Numbered from the stretch's first letter, positions 48,176 through 63,297 are shown. The stretch: DNA of 64,000 nt from an uncultured Methanobacterium sp. (GCF_963665055.1 NZ_OY762015.1:2211501-2275500), one strand, 5' to 3'. Numbers and translations: made by a program. The notes: generated from the letters alone by a model not told the origin.

Positions 48176-49447
48176 TTATTCTATTTTTAATGGATCAGCA
48201 ATTACCGCACCTATGAGTAACCCCATGGATATGGCCACAAAGGTTAGTACCACCATAATCAGGTTGGCAATGGATGCTGAATAATTCTGCCCAGCTAAGG
48301 TGGCCAAGCTGATGAATCCCAAGGATCCTGGCACTAATATCCAGAATGCAGGTATTATTGATACATAGTATGGTGTTTTGAGCTTTGATCGTTCCAGGTA
48401 CGTTCCCACCATGGTCATGATGGCTGAACCTAAAAATGCACCGAATAATCCGCCCAGGAGGTAATTTCCGACCTGAAGTCCGCCAAATGTGGCAAATAAC
48501 ACCATCAAAACTCCTAGCATGTCACGGTTTCGTATTGACATTAAAAGGTACATTCCCAGGGTGAAAACCAGAATCCCGATATAGGGAGCCCACCAACCAA
48601 GAGGCGTGGCTAAATATGCCACCATATACGCTCCTGCAGAGAGTCCAACCACCTGAAGACCTATTAAAACTCCGAAGAGGAGGAGTAACAGTATAACCAC
48701 TCCCTGGATCAGGCGGCTGGCACCGGATATGACGTTGTTGGCTGCCAGTTCGTACATTCCTGTGGCCAGAACCGCGCCCGGGATGAAGTAGGAAAGTGCC
48801 GGGACCAGGATGGTGAGGGATCCCTTTACCATTCCCTGCTTCACCCCAAAAAAGAAGATCATTGAAACCAGAAACGCCACTAAAACTGGCAAAATAAGGT
48901 TTAGCCTGGGTTTATCCTCAGAGTATCCGATTATTAAACCTACAATGGCCCCTAATCCCCCACAAAAAAGTAACTCATTGGTTGTGGGTAGAAGTAGCAT
49001 TCCCAGGCCAGTAGAATAAAGTGCATATCCCAATATATGCCTTAGGTATCTGTGCTGGCGTTTAACATTTATTATCTCATTTATGCGGTTAATTCCCTGT
49101 TCTGGAGTTATTTCTGCCTTTTCCGCCTGATAGATTAACTCGTATAATCGTGAAACCTGGTCCAGCGGTAGGAGGCCCGGTTTCTGCCCGGTCACTGCCA
49201 GGGCTTTTGAATTCCCATCGCTGATCTTGATGAGTACGAAGGTGGGAAAGTCAATTACTTCCTGGGCTTTAACCCCATATGCCCTGCATATATTCTTTAA
49301 AATAGCTTCTATTGTCATGACTGCAATACCTGCCGCAGTCATGGCCCGGGCTAGTTCTGTTAAAAATTCCAGTAGATTTGGAGGTAAATCTCCCCCATCT
49401 GATATGTTGGTAGGGTTTATATTCCCCAAGTTACCTCCAGGATACAT
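48176..49447 (-). CDS. Threonine/serine exporter family (ThrE-like) membrane protein
   Basis: A 423-residue protein. An N-terminal cytoplasmic domain (DUF1212-like; FLTELARAMTAAGIAV and DFPTFVLIKISDG) precedes about ten TM segments, combining the two halves of ThrE-type exporters in one chain. Likely exports a small amino acid or dicarboxylate; substrate not determined. The ATG follows GGGGAT. Lies between the two DUF4013 genes. Confidence 0.85.
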   Translation of the reverse strand: MYPGGNLGNINPTNISDGGDLPPNLLEFLTELARAMTAAGIAVMTIEAILKNICRAYGVKAQEVIDFPTFVLIKISDGNSKALAVTGQKPGLLPLDQVSRLYELIYQAEKAEITPEQGINRINEIINVKRQHRYLRHILGYALYSTGLGMLLLPTTNELLFCGGLGAIVGLIIGYSEDKPRLNLILPVLVAFLVSMIFFFGVKQGMVKGSLTILVPALSYFIPGAVLATGMYELAANNVISGASRLIQGVVILLLLLFGVLIGLQVVGLSAGAYMVAYLATPLGWWAPYIGILVFTLGMYLLMSIRNRDMLGVLMVLFATFGGLQVGNYLLGGLFGAFLGSAIMTMVGTYLERSKLKTPYYVSIIPAFWILVPGSLGFISLATLAGQNYSASIANLIMVVLTFVAISMGLLIGAVIADPLKIE

Positions 49448-49669
49448 TTTATCCCCGGAAACATTTCATCATTTAAACTCCCAATCTATCCCGGCCTTTA
49501 TAGATTCTGTGTTTTTGTAAAGGGATTAACTTTTGGGAATTTGGACCATGAATCTTTTCTTCTGATATAAATTTGTGAATTGGTATTTAATTCGTGAATA
49601 ATTATTGATTGTAAATTTAATTTGAATAATTTTGAATGGTATATTTACTCAAAATTATTTGCATCAAAA

Positions 49670-50392
49670 TTATTCTACCGTTTCTATGTCTACTTTTTCA
49701 ATGCCCTCATTATAGATGAGAGACAGGAATCTGCCGCTGAAAGCGGATACATAGGAACCAAGGAAAAATCCTACCACCGCGGCAACTGCATAAACAGTTA
49801 TTATTCCCATGTTCATTAATTGGGGAATGGCACTAAGCGCAGATACAACTGCAGAAAATGCAGTGAGTACTACAACACCGATAATATAGTTAACCCATCC
49901 AATATTCTTTATTATGCCAAAAATATCCTTAAATTTAACTGAAGCTTCTAATTTGTCTTTTTTAACTATGTGGGGTAAAGCAATGAAGCTGAGGATGTAA
50001 GGGAACACCATTATGATAAAACCTACTACAAAAAGTATCTGGAAATAAGTAGTTAGAAATGCATTTAAACTGGTCAATTGTCCGCTAAACATGAGGGACA
50101 TAATTATAATTGTCGATATAATACCCACAATAATGGCAGGAATACCCCTGTAAATTATTATTACTACGATGTACTTCAAACCATCCACAAACATGTTTAA
50201 CCACTCATTAAATGGGGGTAATTCATTAGAATCTTTGAAAGAATATTCAATTATACGTAAATTGTACCCATATGCCAATATTGCAGGTATTATTAAAATA
50301 CTGGTGGCCATTAGTATGCCCAGTGTTAAAAGTCGTTTCACATTGGAAAAAGGAAATTTCAAGGAATCTGCAACCATTTCACTAACATTCAT
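49670..50392 (-). CDS. DUF4013 membrane protein
   Basis: A 240-residue paralogue of the protein at 45347-46114. It starts with ADSLKFPFSNVKRLLTLG and has the same chain of about six TM segments and the same NEWLNMFVDGLKY cytoplasmic motif (NDWTKMFLDGLRV in the other copy). Function unknown. The ATG follows GGGGAG. It is divergent from hisF. Confidence 0.85.
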   Translation of the reverse strand: MNVSEMVADSLKFPFSNVKRLLTLGILMATSILIIPAILAYGYNLRIIEYSFKDSNELPPFNEWLNMFVDGLKYIVVIIIYRGIPAIIVGIISTIIIMSLMFSGQLTSLNAFLTTYFQILFVVGFIIMVFPYILSFIALPHIVKKDKLEASVKFKDIFGIIKNIGWVNYIIGVVVLTAFSAVVSALSAIPQLMNMGIITVYAVAAVVGFFLGSYVSAFSGRFLSLIYNEGIEKVDIETVE

Positions 50393-50621
50393 TTTCTAAT
50401 ACTCCCCTTGTAAATAAACTACTCCCATCTTAATTAATAATATAACTAAAAGTTAGTCAAATTTATTAACATATAATTGTTACCATCTGGCTTCTGAAAA
50501 GTTACTTATTTTCTGAAAATTTACTTAATATAGTTAAAGAAAATAATTGATATTCATCCTAAATTTTTTTGAAATTGTCAAAAAAAATAATAAAATCATC
50601 AATTCAATTGGAGATATAATT

Positions 50622-51446
<825 letters not shown>

Positions 51447-51470
51447 AAAGTTCACTACAAAACTTCTATC

Positions 51471-51498
51471 TCAAAGTTGATCAATCAAAGTTGATCAA
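51471..51498. repeat. 14-bp perfect tandem duplication
   Basis: TCAAAGTTGATCAA occurs twice head to tail just after hisF; each copy contains the palindrome TTGATCAA. Confidence 0.9.
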
Positions 51499-51557
51499 CA
51501 TTTGATTAGACATCTAACCAAATACCAATATAATCACATAAATTTCAGGCGAGGAAT

Positions 51558-52049
<492 letters not shown>

Positions 52050-52257
52050 TTTTTGATAGGTCGCTCTATATAGTGATATCAAAATTCTTGAACACATTTC
52101 TACTTTTGACTTAACTACAACAATATTCAAACCTAACATGGCATGGCCATCGTTGATTAGATAGGTTTTTGTTTAATTAGGAAGGTTTTTTTGTTAATTA
52201 ATTAGATAAACTAGCCTATACTGATAGTGAAATTGATTCTCAACGAAATTAATATAG

Positions 52258-53103
52258 TTATTTGACAAATGTTCCTTTTTGAAGGTCTTTCAAGGCATCC
52301 TCAATCTCTTCAGTCGTGTTCATCACAAATGGACCATAACGAGCTATGGGCTCATTTAAGGGCTTACCTGATATTAAAAGAAATCTTAATGTTTTGTTTT
52401 CCGTGTGAACTTTAATTGACTCCCCTTCACCAAAAATCACCAAATTAGTGGCAGATACCAGTGATCCTTCTTCATCAAAGACCCCTTCACCTTCAAATAC
52501 GTATGCAAAAACCGTGTGCCCCTCTGGGAGTTTATGCTCAAAAGAACTTTCTGCTTCCAGCGAAACATCCAAGTATTCCGGGTCTGCAAAGATTTCAGTT
52601 ACTGGTCCTTTAACCCCGTTTAGCTCTCCGGCGATGACTTTAACCTGCACACCTTCGGATAGTGTTATTTCTGGTATCTGGGATGCTTTTACTTCCTGAT
52701 AACGCGGATGAGTCATTTTCAATTTAGCAGGGAGATTTACCCATAATTGAAATCCTTCCAGTTTACCCTCTTCTGGCTTCTGAGGCATTTCTTCATGGAG
52801 TATCCCACTACCAGAAGTCATCCATTGCACATCACATGCTCCAATTGTTCCAGAGTTCCCCATGCTGTCTTTATGATTCACATTACCACTTAACATGTAA
52901 GTAACAGTTTCAATACCCCGGTGAGGGTGCAGGGGAAACCCAGCCAGATAATCCCGGGGATCATCAGAACCGAAATGATCGAATAACAGGAATGGATCCA
53001 GGTAATCCAGATAATCCGTGGCAATGGTTCTTCTTAGGCGAACACCGGCTCCTTCCATTACGTAGATTGGTTCAACAATCTCTGCAACCTTTTTTAGCGA
53101 CAT
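52258..53103 (-). CDS. Pirin family protein
   Basis: A 281-residue bicupin protein. The metal-binding motif HPHRGIETVTYML, a following NHKD and ILHEEMPQ give the His/Glu ligands of pirins. Some pirins have quercetin dioxygenase activity; the role in methanogens is not known. The ATG follows AGGAGATA. The rhodanese gene lies only 11 bp upstream on the same strand and is likely co-transcribed. Confidence 0.92.
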   Translation of the reverse strand: MSLKKVAEIVEPIYVMEGAGVRLRRTIATDYLDYLDPFLLFDHFGSDDPRDYLAGFPLHPHRGIETVTYMLSGNVNHKDSMGNSGTIGACDVQWMTSGSGILHEEMPQKPEEGKLEGFQLWVNLPAKLKMTHPRYQEVKASQIPEITLSEGVQVKVIAGELNGVKGPVTEIFADPEYLDVSLEAESSFEHKLPEGHTVFAYVFEGEGVFDEEGSLVSATNLVIFGEGESIKVHTENKTLRFLLISGKPLNEPIARYGPFVMNTTEEIEDALKDLQKGTFVK

Positions 53104-53114
53104 ATTTATATCTC

Positions 53115-53444
53115 CTAATCACTTGTCAGTGGTAATTTACTTATTTTCCAGGCAACGAATCCGCCCAAGATATTATAAGCCCCAATAAATCCAGATTCCA
53201 TCATTTTCTCCATGAAATAACCACCCCGAACACCGCTCTTGCAGTAAATAATGTAGGGACGCGTTTTATCCAGTTTTTCCACTTTACTCTGGAAGTGGTG
53301 ACCATCATAATCCAGGTTCATTGCCCCGGGAATGTGTTCCTTTATAAAATCCTCCTCAGGCCTAATATCCAGTATAGCAATTTCTGGTTCTTTTTCAATT
53401 AAATCAAGCACACTTTCAGGAGTTATGGTAATGAATTTTCCCAT
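53115..53444 (-). CDS. Rhodanese-domain protein
   Basis: A 109-residue single rhodanese domain with IAILDIRPEEDF and the active-site loop YCKSGVRG. ATG 53444 is preferred because GGTGAT directly precedes it; the GTG at 53456 overlaps that site. Paralogue of the protein at 41581-41946. It is paired with pirin, which may point to a shared redox or sulfur stress response. Confidence 0.88.
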   Translation of the reverse strand: MGKFITITPESVLDLIEKEPEIAILDIRPEEDFIKEHIPGAMNLDYDGHHFQSKVEKLDKTRPYIIYCKSGVRGGYFMEKMMESGFIGAYNILGGFVAWKISKLPLTSD

Positions 53445-53679
53445 TTCTATCACCACTTTTATTATTGTTTTAATTACCTTTCTTATTTTCTATGGTCATC
53501 CAGGATTTATCAACAGATAAAAAGGAAGGATATGTAAAAATGAAACAACCTCTCTCTACTTAAGCATGAGGATTAGATCATAAGATATCCTCTCCATAAT
53601 TTTAATTGTCAGGATTATGACATCATTCATGTCCAGAATAAGGAATGTGACAAAAAATCACTCTTTTGCATGCGTAAAG

Positions 53680-53687
53680 TATATATA
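53680..53687 (+). promoter_or_regulatory. Probable TATA box of the malic enzyme gene
   Basis: GTATATATAC at 53679-53688. Transcription would start near 53710, a good distance for an ATG at 53753 but far from the GTG at 53929. Confidence 0.5.
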
Positions 53688-53752
53688 CGGGTTGAAAGGA
53701 TAATTATATTCCATACCAGGGGGACAATTTAATATCCCGGAGTTCCCAAATA

Positions 53753-55476
53753 ATGGGGGGTTACAGTTTAAATCCATAGCGATTACTGTCGAAAAAGAAG
53801 GAACTAAATACATTGAAACTGATCTTAGAGGAAGTCAACTCCTCCAATCTTCACATTTAAATAAGGGCACTGCTTTTAGTACTAAAGAACGTCAATTATT
53901 CAATCTTATCGGACTCTTACCTCATTCTGTGGAAACTCTGGATGAACAGCTTCAGAGAGCCTATCAACAGTACTCTCTCCAGGCAGATGACCTCCAGAAA
54001 AATATCTTTCTAAACAACCTTTACCATACCAATGAAACTCTTTTCTTCCGCCTTATCCGGGAACACATCCAGGAAATGATGCCCATCATTTACACACCCA
54101 CTGCAGGCCTGGCAATCCAGCATTACAGTGATGAATTCCGAAAACCGCGTGGAATTTATCTTTCTTATCCAGAAAGGGACCATATCAATGAAATCCTTGA
54201 TCACTGGGATGCAAATGACATTAACCTGATTGTTTTAACTGATTCTGAGCAGATACTGGGAATTGGTGACCAGGGAGCTAATGGAATAGGTATTTCCGTG
54301 GCTAAACTGGTGGTTTACACCTTATGTGCCGGTATAAATCCCCGAAGGATGCTGCCCATCATGATCGATGTGGGCACCAATAACCCTCAGCTACTGGAAG
54401 ATCCATTCTACCTGGGCTGGCGTCATCACCGCATCAGCAGTGAAGAGTACCACCAGTTCGTGGAAACCGTAATCAACGCCATAAAAGAAAAGTTCCCCCA
54501 GGTTTTTCTCCAGTGGGAGGATTTCGGTAAGAAAAATGCCAGACATCACCTTGACCGTTACCAGGATACCATGTGCACCTTCAATGATGATATACAGGGT
54601 ACCGGGGCCGTTGCCATGGCCGCTCTCCTGAATGCTTTGAAAATAACCGGAACCCCTCTATCTCATCATCGGGTGCTTGTCTACGGAGCAGGAACTGCTG
54701 GTTGTGGTATCGCTGATCAGATCTGGGAGCAGATGATCAAGGAAGGTCTCAATCACCAGGATGCCTACAATCGTTTCTATTTAATGGACCGTCAGGGACT
54801 GGTAACCAGTAACCGGGAAAATATTGATTACTTTAAAGCACCATACGCTCGCAGTTCATCTGAAACAGATGAATGGGACCCTGCAGATGATCCCACCAGG
54901 CTTCTGGATGTGGTGCGTAACGTGCATCCAACCATCCTTATTGGCACCAGCACGGTGCATGGGGCTTTCAACCGTGAAGTCGTAACTACCATGGCCACCC
55001 ATGTGGAAAGACCAATAATATTCCCATTATCCAATCCATTGACCCTGGCAGAAGCCACACCTGATGATATAATTCACTGGACAGAGGGGCGTGGCCTGGT
55101 GGCGACTGGAAGCCCTTTTAATGATGTGAAGTTTCAGGGGAAATCTTACCCTGTGTCACAGTGCAATAACGCCCTGATATTCCCTGGACTGGGTCTGGGT
55201 ATAATCAGCTGCCAGGCCGAAAGGGTAAGCGCAGGAATGATGGATGCTGCCACCCTGGAACTGGCCAAATCTACCACTGATAAAACCAGACTGCTTCCAG
55301 AGATATCCCAGCTACAGGAAGTGAGTAAAAATATCGGGGTGGCAGTGGCCAGGCAGGCCATCCTAGAGGGAGTGGCCCGAAACAGGCCCGATCAAAATGT
55401 GGAGAATCTGGTGGAATCCAATATCTGGGAACCAGTTTACATGCCTTACCAACCTTTAAATATACCTGCCAAATAA
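53753..55476 (+). CDS. NAD-dependent malic enzyme, large type; start region irregular
   Basis: Oxidative decarboxylation of malate to pyruvate. Motifs: the N-terminal RG-LL-LNKGTAF region, MPIIYTPTAG, GIGDQGANGIG, the NAD-binding FNDDIQGTGAVAMA and VYGAGTAGCGIADQI, and NNALIFPGLGLG. The longest ORF with a standard start begins at GTG 53929, but malic-enzyme sequence continues in frame upstream (DLRGSQLLQ at 53821) to at least 53770, with no ATG, GTG or TTG before the TAA at 53701. ATG 53753, with CGGAG upstream, would be in frame if the run of six Gs (53755-53760) had seven. The large eukaryote/E. coli-type enzyme is unusual in this lineage and may be acquired. Confidence 0.85.
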
Positions 55477-55625
55477 AAAGCCCCTATAACTAATTTTTGA
55501 GCTAATCTGAGTTCAGGTAATGCAGTGATCTCCATGTACTTTATAAGGAAGTCCATATGCAGTTTTTTACACTATGCATATTAACCCCCACCATCATAAT
55601 AAAGCCTAGAAATTTAGGGTTCACG

Positions 55626-55680
55626 GAAAATCCTAGAAAATATTCATGAAAAATCGTAGAATATTCATGGAAAATGAAGG
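55626..55680. repeat. Degenerate tandem repeat of about 22 bp
   Basis: Two full units built on GAAAATCCTAGAAAATATTCATG and a third partial unit, which provides the GAAGG ribosome binding site of the next gene. Lies just before the proteasome-like gene. Confidence 0.7.
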
Positions 55681-55687
55681 TTAAAAC

Positions 55688-56653
55688 ATGTCACTGGTCA
55701 TAAACACCACCACACCGGAAGGAATAGTCTTAGCAGGAGACAGCAGACAGAGTTACCGTAATATGAAGGGTATGGCCCGTATTGGTAGTGAAAACGCCAT
55801 TAAACTCTTCCAGATCAATCGAAGGGTAGGTGTGGGCATAACTGGCCTGGCTTTCCTCCCTGATGGAGGGGTGCAGAAGAACGTAAGCCAGTACATTGAA
55901 GAGTTCCGCAGATCCTCCAAGGTTAAAAATATGGAGGTTAAGGATGTAGCCCGGAAGCTGCACCACCTCTTCAACGACAAATACCAGTGGAAAGACCAGT
56001 TAGGACAGATAAAAACCAACATCCAAAATGACTTGAATTCCAAGGGATGCACTGTGCTGGAGATGAAAATGGAAGACCAGTTATTGAAATTCAGCTTCAG
56101 AACACCCCAGGGAACCATTGAAAATGGTGTGGCACGGGCAGACCCCATTGAGATACTGGTGGCAGGTTACAATCCCGACGGAACCCACCAGGTTTACAGT
56201 GTGTCCATACCAGGACCAGTGCAAAAACTCAGGGACAGTAAAAAACCGGGAATGGAATACGGAAGTTCATGGCTTGGTCAGGGAGACGTGGCTGCACGGA
56301 TAGTTTTGGGATTTGATGGTAGAATCCAGAATGTGGACTTTGTAAAAGAGGCCATGCAGGCCCGGAGTGAGCAGGAAATACAGAGCCAGCTAAGGGGACT
56401 GGAATATGCAATCCAGTGGGGAACCATGACCCTGCAGGATGCCATTGACTTTGCCACACTGATGATCCAAACCACCAGCGCCATACAACGCTTCAGTGAT
56501 GGTATCAACGCCGACCCCGGGGACATGCCAGGAGTAGGGGGGCCAATTGACGTTGCGGTTATCACCCCAGACCATGGCTTTGTATGGGTGAAGAAAAAAC
56601 AGTTAAAATTCGCTGATTGTGAGCTTGATCTGGATAACGAACCATTCCTTTAA
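55688..56653 (+). CDS. Proteasome-like Ntn-hydrolase family protein, stand-alone
   Basis: A 321-residue protein. Its N-terminal MSLVINTTTPEGIVLAGDSRQS matches the start of proteasome beta/HslV/Anbu-type Ntn hydrolases (VVLAADSR pattern), including the acidic residue in GDSR and GVGITGLAFL as the later strand. Loss of Met1 would expose Ser2 as nucleophile; this is inference. The C-terminal half (PGMEYGSSWLGQGD and a helical region) is an extension beyond a core beta subunit. It is not next to any proteasome or ATPase gene. Substrate unknown. The ATG follows GAAGG. Confidence 0.7.
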   Translation: MSLVINTTTPEGIVLAGDSRQSYRNMKGMARIGSENAIKLFQINRRVGVGITGLAFLPDGGVQKNVSQYIEEFRRSSKVKNMEVKDVARKLHHLFNDKYQWKDQLGQIKTNIQNDLNSKGCTVLEMKMEDQLLKFSFRTPQGTIENGVARADPIEILVAGYNPDGTHQVYSVSIPGPVQKLRDSKKPGMEYGSSWLGQGDVAARIVLGFDGRIQNVDFVKEAMQARSEQEIQSQLRGLEYAIQWGTMTLQDAIDFATLMIQTTSAIQRFSDGINADPGDMPGVGGPIDVAVITPDHGFVWVKKKQLKFADCELDLDNEPFL

Positions 56654-56654
56654 T

Positions 56655-56723
56655 CAGGACATAACTCCAGGACATGATTCCCAGACATAACTCCAGGACA
56701 TAAATTCCAAAGACATGATACTC
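56655..56723. repeat. Five-unit degenerate tandem repeat
   Basis: About five units of 12-16 nt with consensus CAGGACATAAYTC, directly after the stop of the proteasome-like gene. Units vary too much for a CRISPR, and there are no spacers. Confidence 0.75.
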
Positions 56724-56846
56724 CTGGAATAGATTCTAGGAATAATTCATTAATAATTGGGTTCATATAATTAAATGATTAAATTAAATAATTAGCAAGT
56801 TATTTGATTGAATGTCACCTGAAACTTACCATCAGGAGTTAATAGC

Positions 56847-57545
56847 ATGTCTGATCTGGCGAGTCTTTTAGCAATAACCATACCCCTTTCCTGGGCTGCT
56901 GCAGTGAGCCCAGTGACCCTGTCCATTTTTCTGGTAATAATGTCCATGACTAAAAAACCAAGATTAGCTGGTTTATCATTCTATATGGGTGCCATCGTGG
57001 TGCTCCTGGTAACAGTGGTAATTGGAATCTTTTTGGGTCAAAAATTAAGTGTTTCTGGTCATGCTGACCCTACCACCATGGCGGCTATAGATATTTTCCT
57101 GGGTGCAGTGCTCTTTCTCCTTGGATTTAGAAATATAGTAAGTAAGGACCAGGGAAAAAATAAGAACATTTTAAATCGTCTGCAGGTAGATCCCAAAACC
57201 GGTGTATTGCGCCAGTTCACCAAGTACTTTTCCATTGGAATTATAGCATTTTTAATGAATTTCAGCACGGCCATCTTTGTCCTGGCAGCAGGACGTGCCA
57301 TAGGAGTAGCCAATGCAGGTTTAACCAATGATACAACATCAGTTCTTATTTTAATTCTGATCACCCTTGTAATAATAGAAATACCACTAATATTCTTCAT
57401 TCTCCTGCCAGATAAGGCCCATAAAATTCTGAGTCCGGTTAATGATTGGATTTCCAATCATGGAAATCTGGTGACTGGGATTTTCTGTATTGCCATTGGG
57501 TTTTTCGTGGTTTACAGTGGCCTGGGGAAGTTGGGAATCGCCTGA
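56847..57545 (+). CDS. GAP/Sap-family membrane protein
   Basis: A 232-residue protein with about six TM segments and a central cytoplasmic loop (SKDQGKNKNILNRL). The N-terminal PLSWAAAVSPVTLSIFLVIMS (split as PLSWAAAVSP, VTLSIFLV) resembles the GAP/sulfolipid-addressing protein family, related to LysE-type exporters. Likely a small-molecule or lipid transporter; substrate unknown. The ATG follows AGGAG. Probably a single-gene unit. Confidence 0.75.
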   Translation: MSDLASLLAITIPLSWAAAVSPVTLSIFLVIMSMTKKPRLAGLSFYMGAIVVLLVTVVIGIFLGQKLSVSGHADPTTMAAIDIFLGAVLFLLGFRNIVSKDQGKNKNILNRLQVDPKTGVLRQFTKYFSIGIIAFLMNFSTAIFVLAAGRAIGVANAGLTNDTTSVLILILITLVIIEIPLIFFILLPDKAHKILSPVNDWISNHGNLVTGIFCIAIGFFVVYSGLGKLGIA

Positions 57546-57737
57546 TGAAGAAAAATGAGAATAGAGAAGAAAAACCAGCTGATAAAGATTAAGATAAAAT
57601 AGTAAATATGGTAAAAAGATAAATGAAAGTTCTATTTTTGAATTTCATTAATTTTTCAATACCTCTTTTCCAATTATTTATTTTTAATTGCCCGTCCTAA
57701 AATATCCTTTTTTAATTACCCTCTTCAATTACCATGT

Positions 57738-59039
57738 TTATATTAAATACATATCCTCAGCTTTCCTATAGAGTTCTTCACGGAACTTAGGATGAGCTAT
57801 GTTAATTATTTCCTGTGCCCTTTCTCGTGTGGATTTACCCTTGAGGTTGGCCACCCCATACTCCGTTACCAGGTAATGGGTGTCCATTCGGGGTGTGGTG
57901 ACCATTGCACCGGGATCTAAACGGTCCACCACCCGTGAAATAGCACCATTTTTGGCAGTGGAGTAAAATGCTAATATCGATTTCCCATCTCTGGAGTCAA
58001 AAGCTCCTCGGACAAAATCAAGCTGCCCCCCGGTCCCACTGTACTGATGGCCGGCCAGGTACTCAGCATTGCACTGCCCCAGGAGATCTACCTGTATTAA
58101 GGAGTTTATGGATATCATACGGTCGTTTTTAGCTATTACGCCAGGGTTGTTTACATAGGAGCATGGGTAGCTTTCCATGGCTGGGTTCTGGTCCATAAAC
58201 TCCAGCATTTCCTGGTCACCCTGAGCCACGGTGAAAACATGCTTGCGGGGGTGGAGGGTTTTCTTTTCACCGGTTACTACTCCCTTTTTTATGAGGTGGA
58301 CCATACCCGGCCCAAATACTTCAGTGTGGATTCCCAGGTCGTTATGGTTTTCCAACTGCTCAGCCACTGCATTGGGCAGTACACCAATACCCATCTGGAT
58401 GGTGGCACCATCTGGGACCAGTTCAGATATTTTTTTACCAATGATATCTGCTTCAGGTTGTTTAAACCCACAGGGGAAGTCAGGAATTGGCTGATGGTTT
58501 TCAACCACTGCATCCACCTCTGAAATATGGATCAGGGAATCTCCGAATACACGAGGCATGTTCTGGTTTACTTCCACAATCAAGACCCTTGCAGCCCGGG
58601 CAGCAGTGGAGGTGAAGTCGTTAGCAGTTCCAAAGGAGAAGTAACCAGCATCGTCCATGGGTGAAACTGTGGTTATACACACATCCACTCCAATGAATTC
58701 TTCCAGAAGTCGAGGTATCTGGTGCAAATGGTTGGGAACGTAGTAGTTAAGTCCAGTGCTCACCAGGCCCCGGGTGCCAGAATCCACGAATCCACTATAG
58801 GCCTCCACACAATCCATTAAGTCAGGGGCCAGTATGGTGGAGCAAACACTATCCATGGGGAGCACAGAGAACATTTTAATTTTTTCAAGGTCCCCCTCCC
58901 TCAGACGTTGGGCCACTGCCTCCAGAAGGGCTGGTGGTTCAGCCATGGTCAGACCATGAACCAGCATGTCCCCTTTTCTGATTAATTTGACTGCTTCTTC
59001 TGGAATAGTTAATTTTGCCCTGTATTCTTTTTTATACAT
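57738..59039 (-). CDS. Acetyl-CoA hydrolase/transferase family protein (4-hydroxybutyrate CoA-transferase-like)
   Basis: A 433-residue CoA-transferase. Motifs include GDMLVHGLTMAEPPALLEA at the N-terminus, QMGIGVLPNAVA, and the C-terminal TEYGVANLKGKSTRERAQ with HPKFREEL. The family moves CoA between short acyl groups or hydrolyses acyl-CoA. A role in acetate or butyrate handling is possible, but the partner is unknown. The ATG follows GGTGGGGG. Monocistronic. Confidence 0.9.
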   Translation of the reverse strand: MYKKEYRAKLTIPEEAVKLIRKGDMLVHGLTMAEPPALLEAVAQRLREGDLEKIKMFSVLPMDSVCSTILAPDLMDCVEAYSGFVDSGTRGLVSTGLNYYVPNHLHQIPRLLEEFIGVDVCITTVSPMDDAGYFSFGTANDFTSTAARAARVLIVEVNQNMPRVFGDSLIHISEVDAVVENHQPIPDFPCGFKQPEADIIGKKISELVPDGATIQMGIGVLPNAVAEQLENHNDLGIHTEVFGPGMVHLIKKGVVTGEKKTLHPRKHVFTVAQGDQEMLEFMDQNPAMESYPCSYVNNPGVIAKNDRMISINSLIQVDLLGQCNAEYLAGHQYSGTGGQLDFVRGAFDSRDGKSILAFYSTAKNGAISRVVDRLDPGAMVTTPRMDTHYLVTEYGVANLKGKSTRERAQEIINIAHPKFREELYRKAEDMYLI

Positions 59040-59461
59040 TTAACCCCCACCTTTCTGCCTTTTTTTAATTAACTTGAATGCTCATTTTTATTTTAATTAA
59101 ATTTTTATTTTACTTGAAAAATCGGACATTTTATGGAATTAATCTAGTTTTTCAAATATTCTATTTTTTAAAACATCCTCATTTCCAAATTTTAACATTT
59201 CATATATTCCCATTATTATAAATAGGTTGTTATATAATCTTCAACTGCCAATGTAAGGTAGTATAATTACGGAAATATCTTGAAATTATATAATATTCTA
59301 TAAAATTTGTAAAAAAGTTAAGAAGCGGCTTTCCAATCAAATGATAATAATATAAATTTGCAAAATATACATTATTATGATGATTTGAATTCTATTAATT
59401 TGAACAGTCTTATTGCTAATAGACATCACACATGGACATCACTTACAAAAGAGGAGATTAT
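59040..59461. other. Divergent promoter region
   Basis: AT-rich, no ORF. The 16-nt element CATTATTATAAATAGG at 59211-59226 is identical to one at 22320-22335. A TATA-like TATAAATT lies at about 59351-59358, upstream of the hydrolase gene at 59462. Confidence 0.45.
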
Positions 59462-60739
<1,278 letters not shown>

Positions 60740-60843
60740 TTCTCATTAACAAATGATTTAGGAATCTGAATGAGTTTTTTTTAAGAATCTGGGAGGAGTT
60801 GTTATCTTCCCCTATAAATAATTGGAAACACAAAAATTAAGTT

Positions 60844-63253
<2,410 letters not shown>

Positions 63254-63264
<11 letters not shown>

Positions 63265-63297
63265 GCTAAAACCTTAGTTAAGCTAAATTAAGCTAAA
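63254..63297. repeat. 17-bp tandem duplication over a stop codon
   Basis: ACCTTAGTTAAGCTAAA occurs twice head to tail (63254-63270, 63271-63287), plus a 10-nt partial third copy. The first copy contains the ATPase stop codon, so the duplication leaves the protein intact. Confidence 0.9.

Noticed and set aside
50547..50621. N-terminal extension of hisF
   Set aside because: Low-complexity AT-rich translation; the ATG at 50622 has a proper ribosome binding site and family-like start.
56655..56723. CRISPR-like array
   Set aside because: Units are 12-16 nt, variable and directly abutting, with no spacers.
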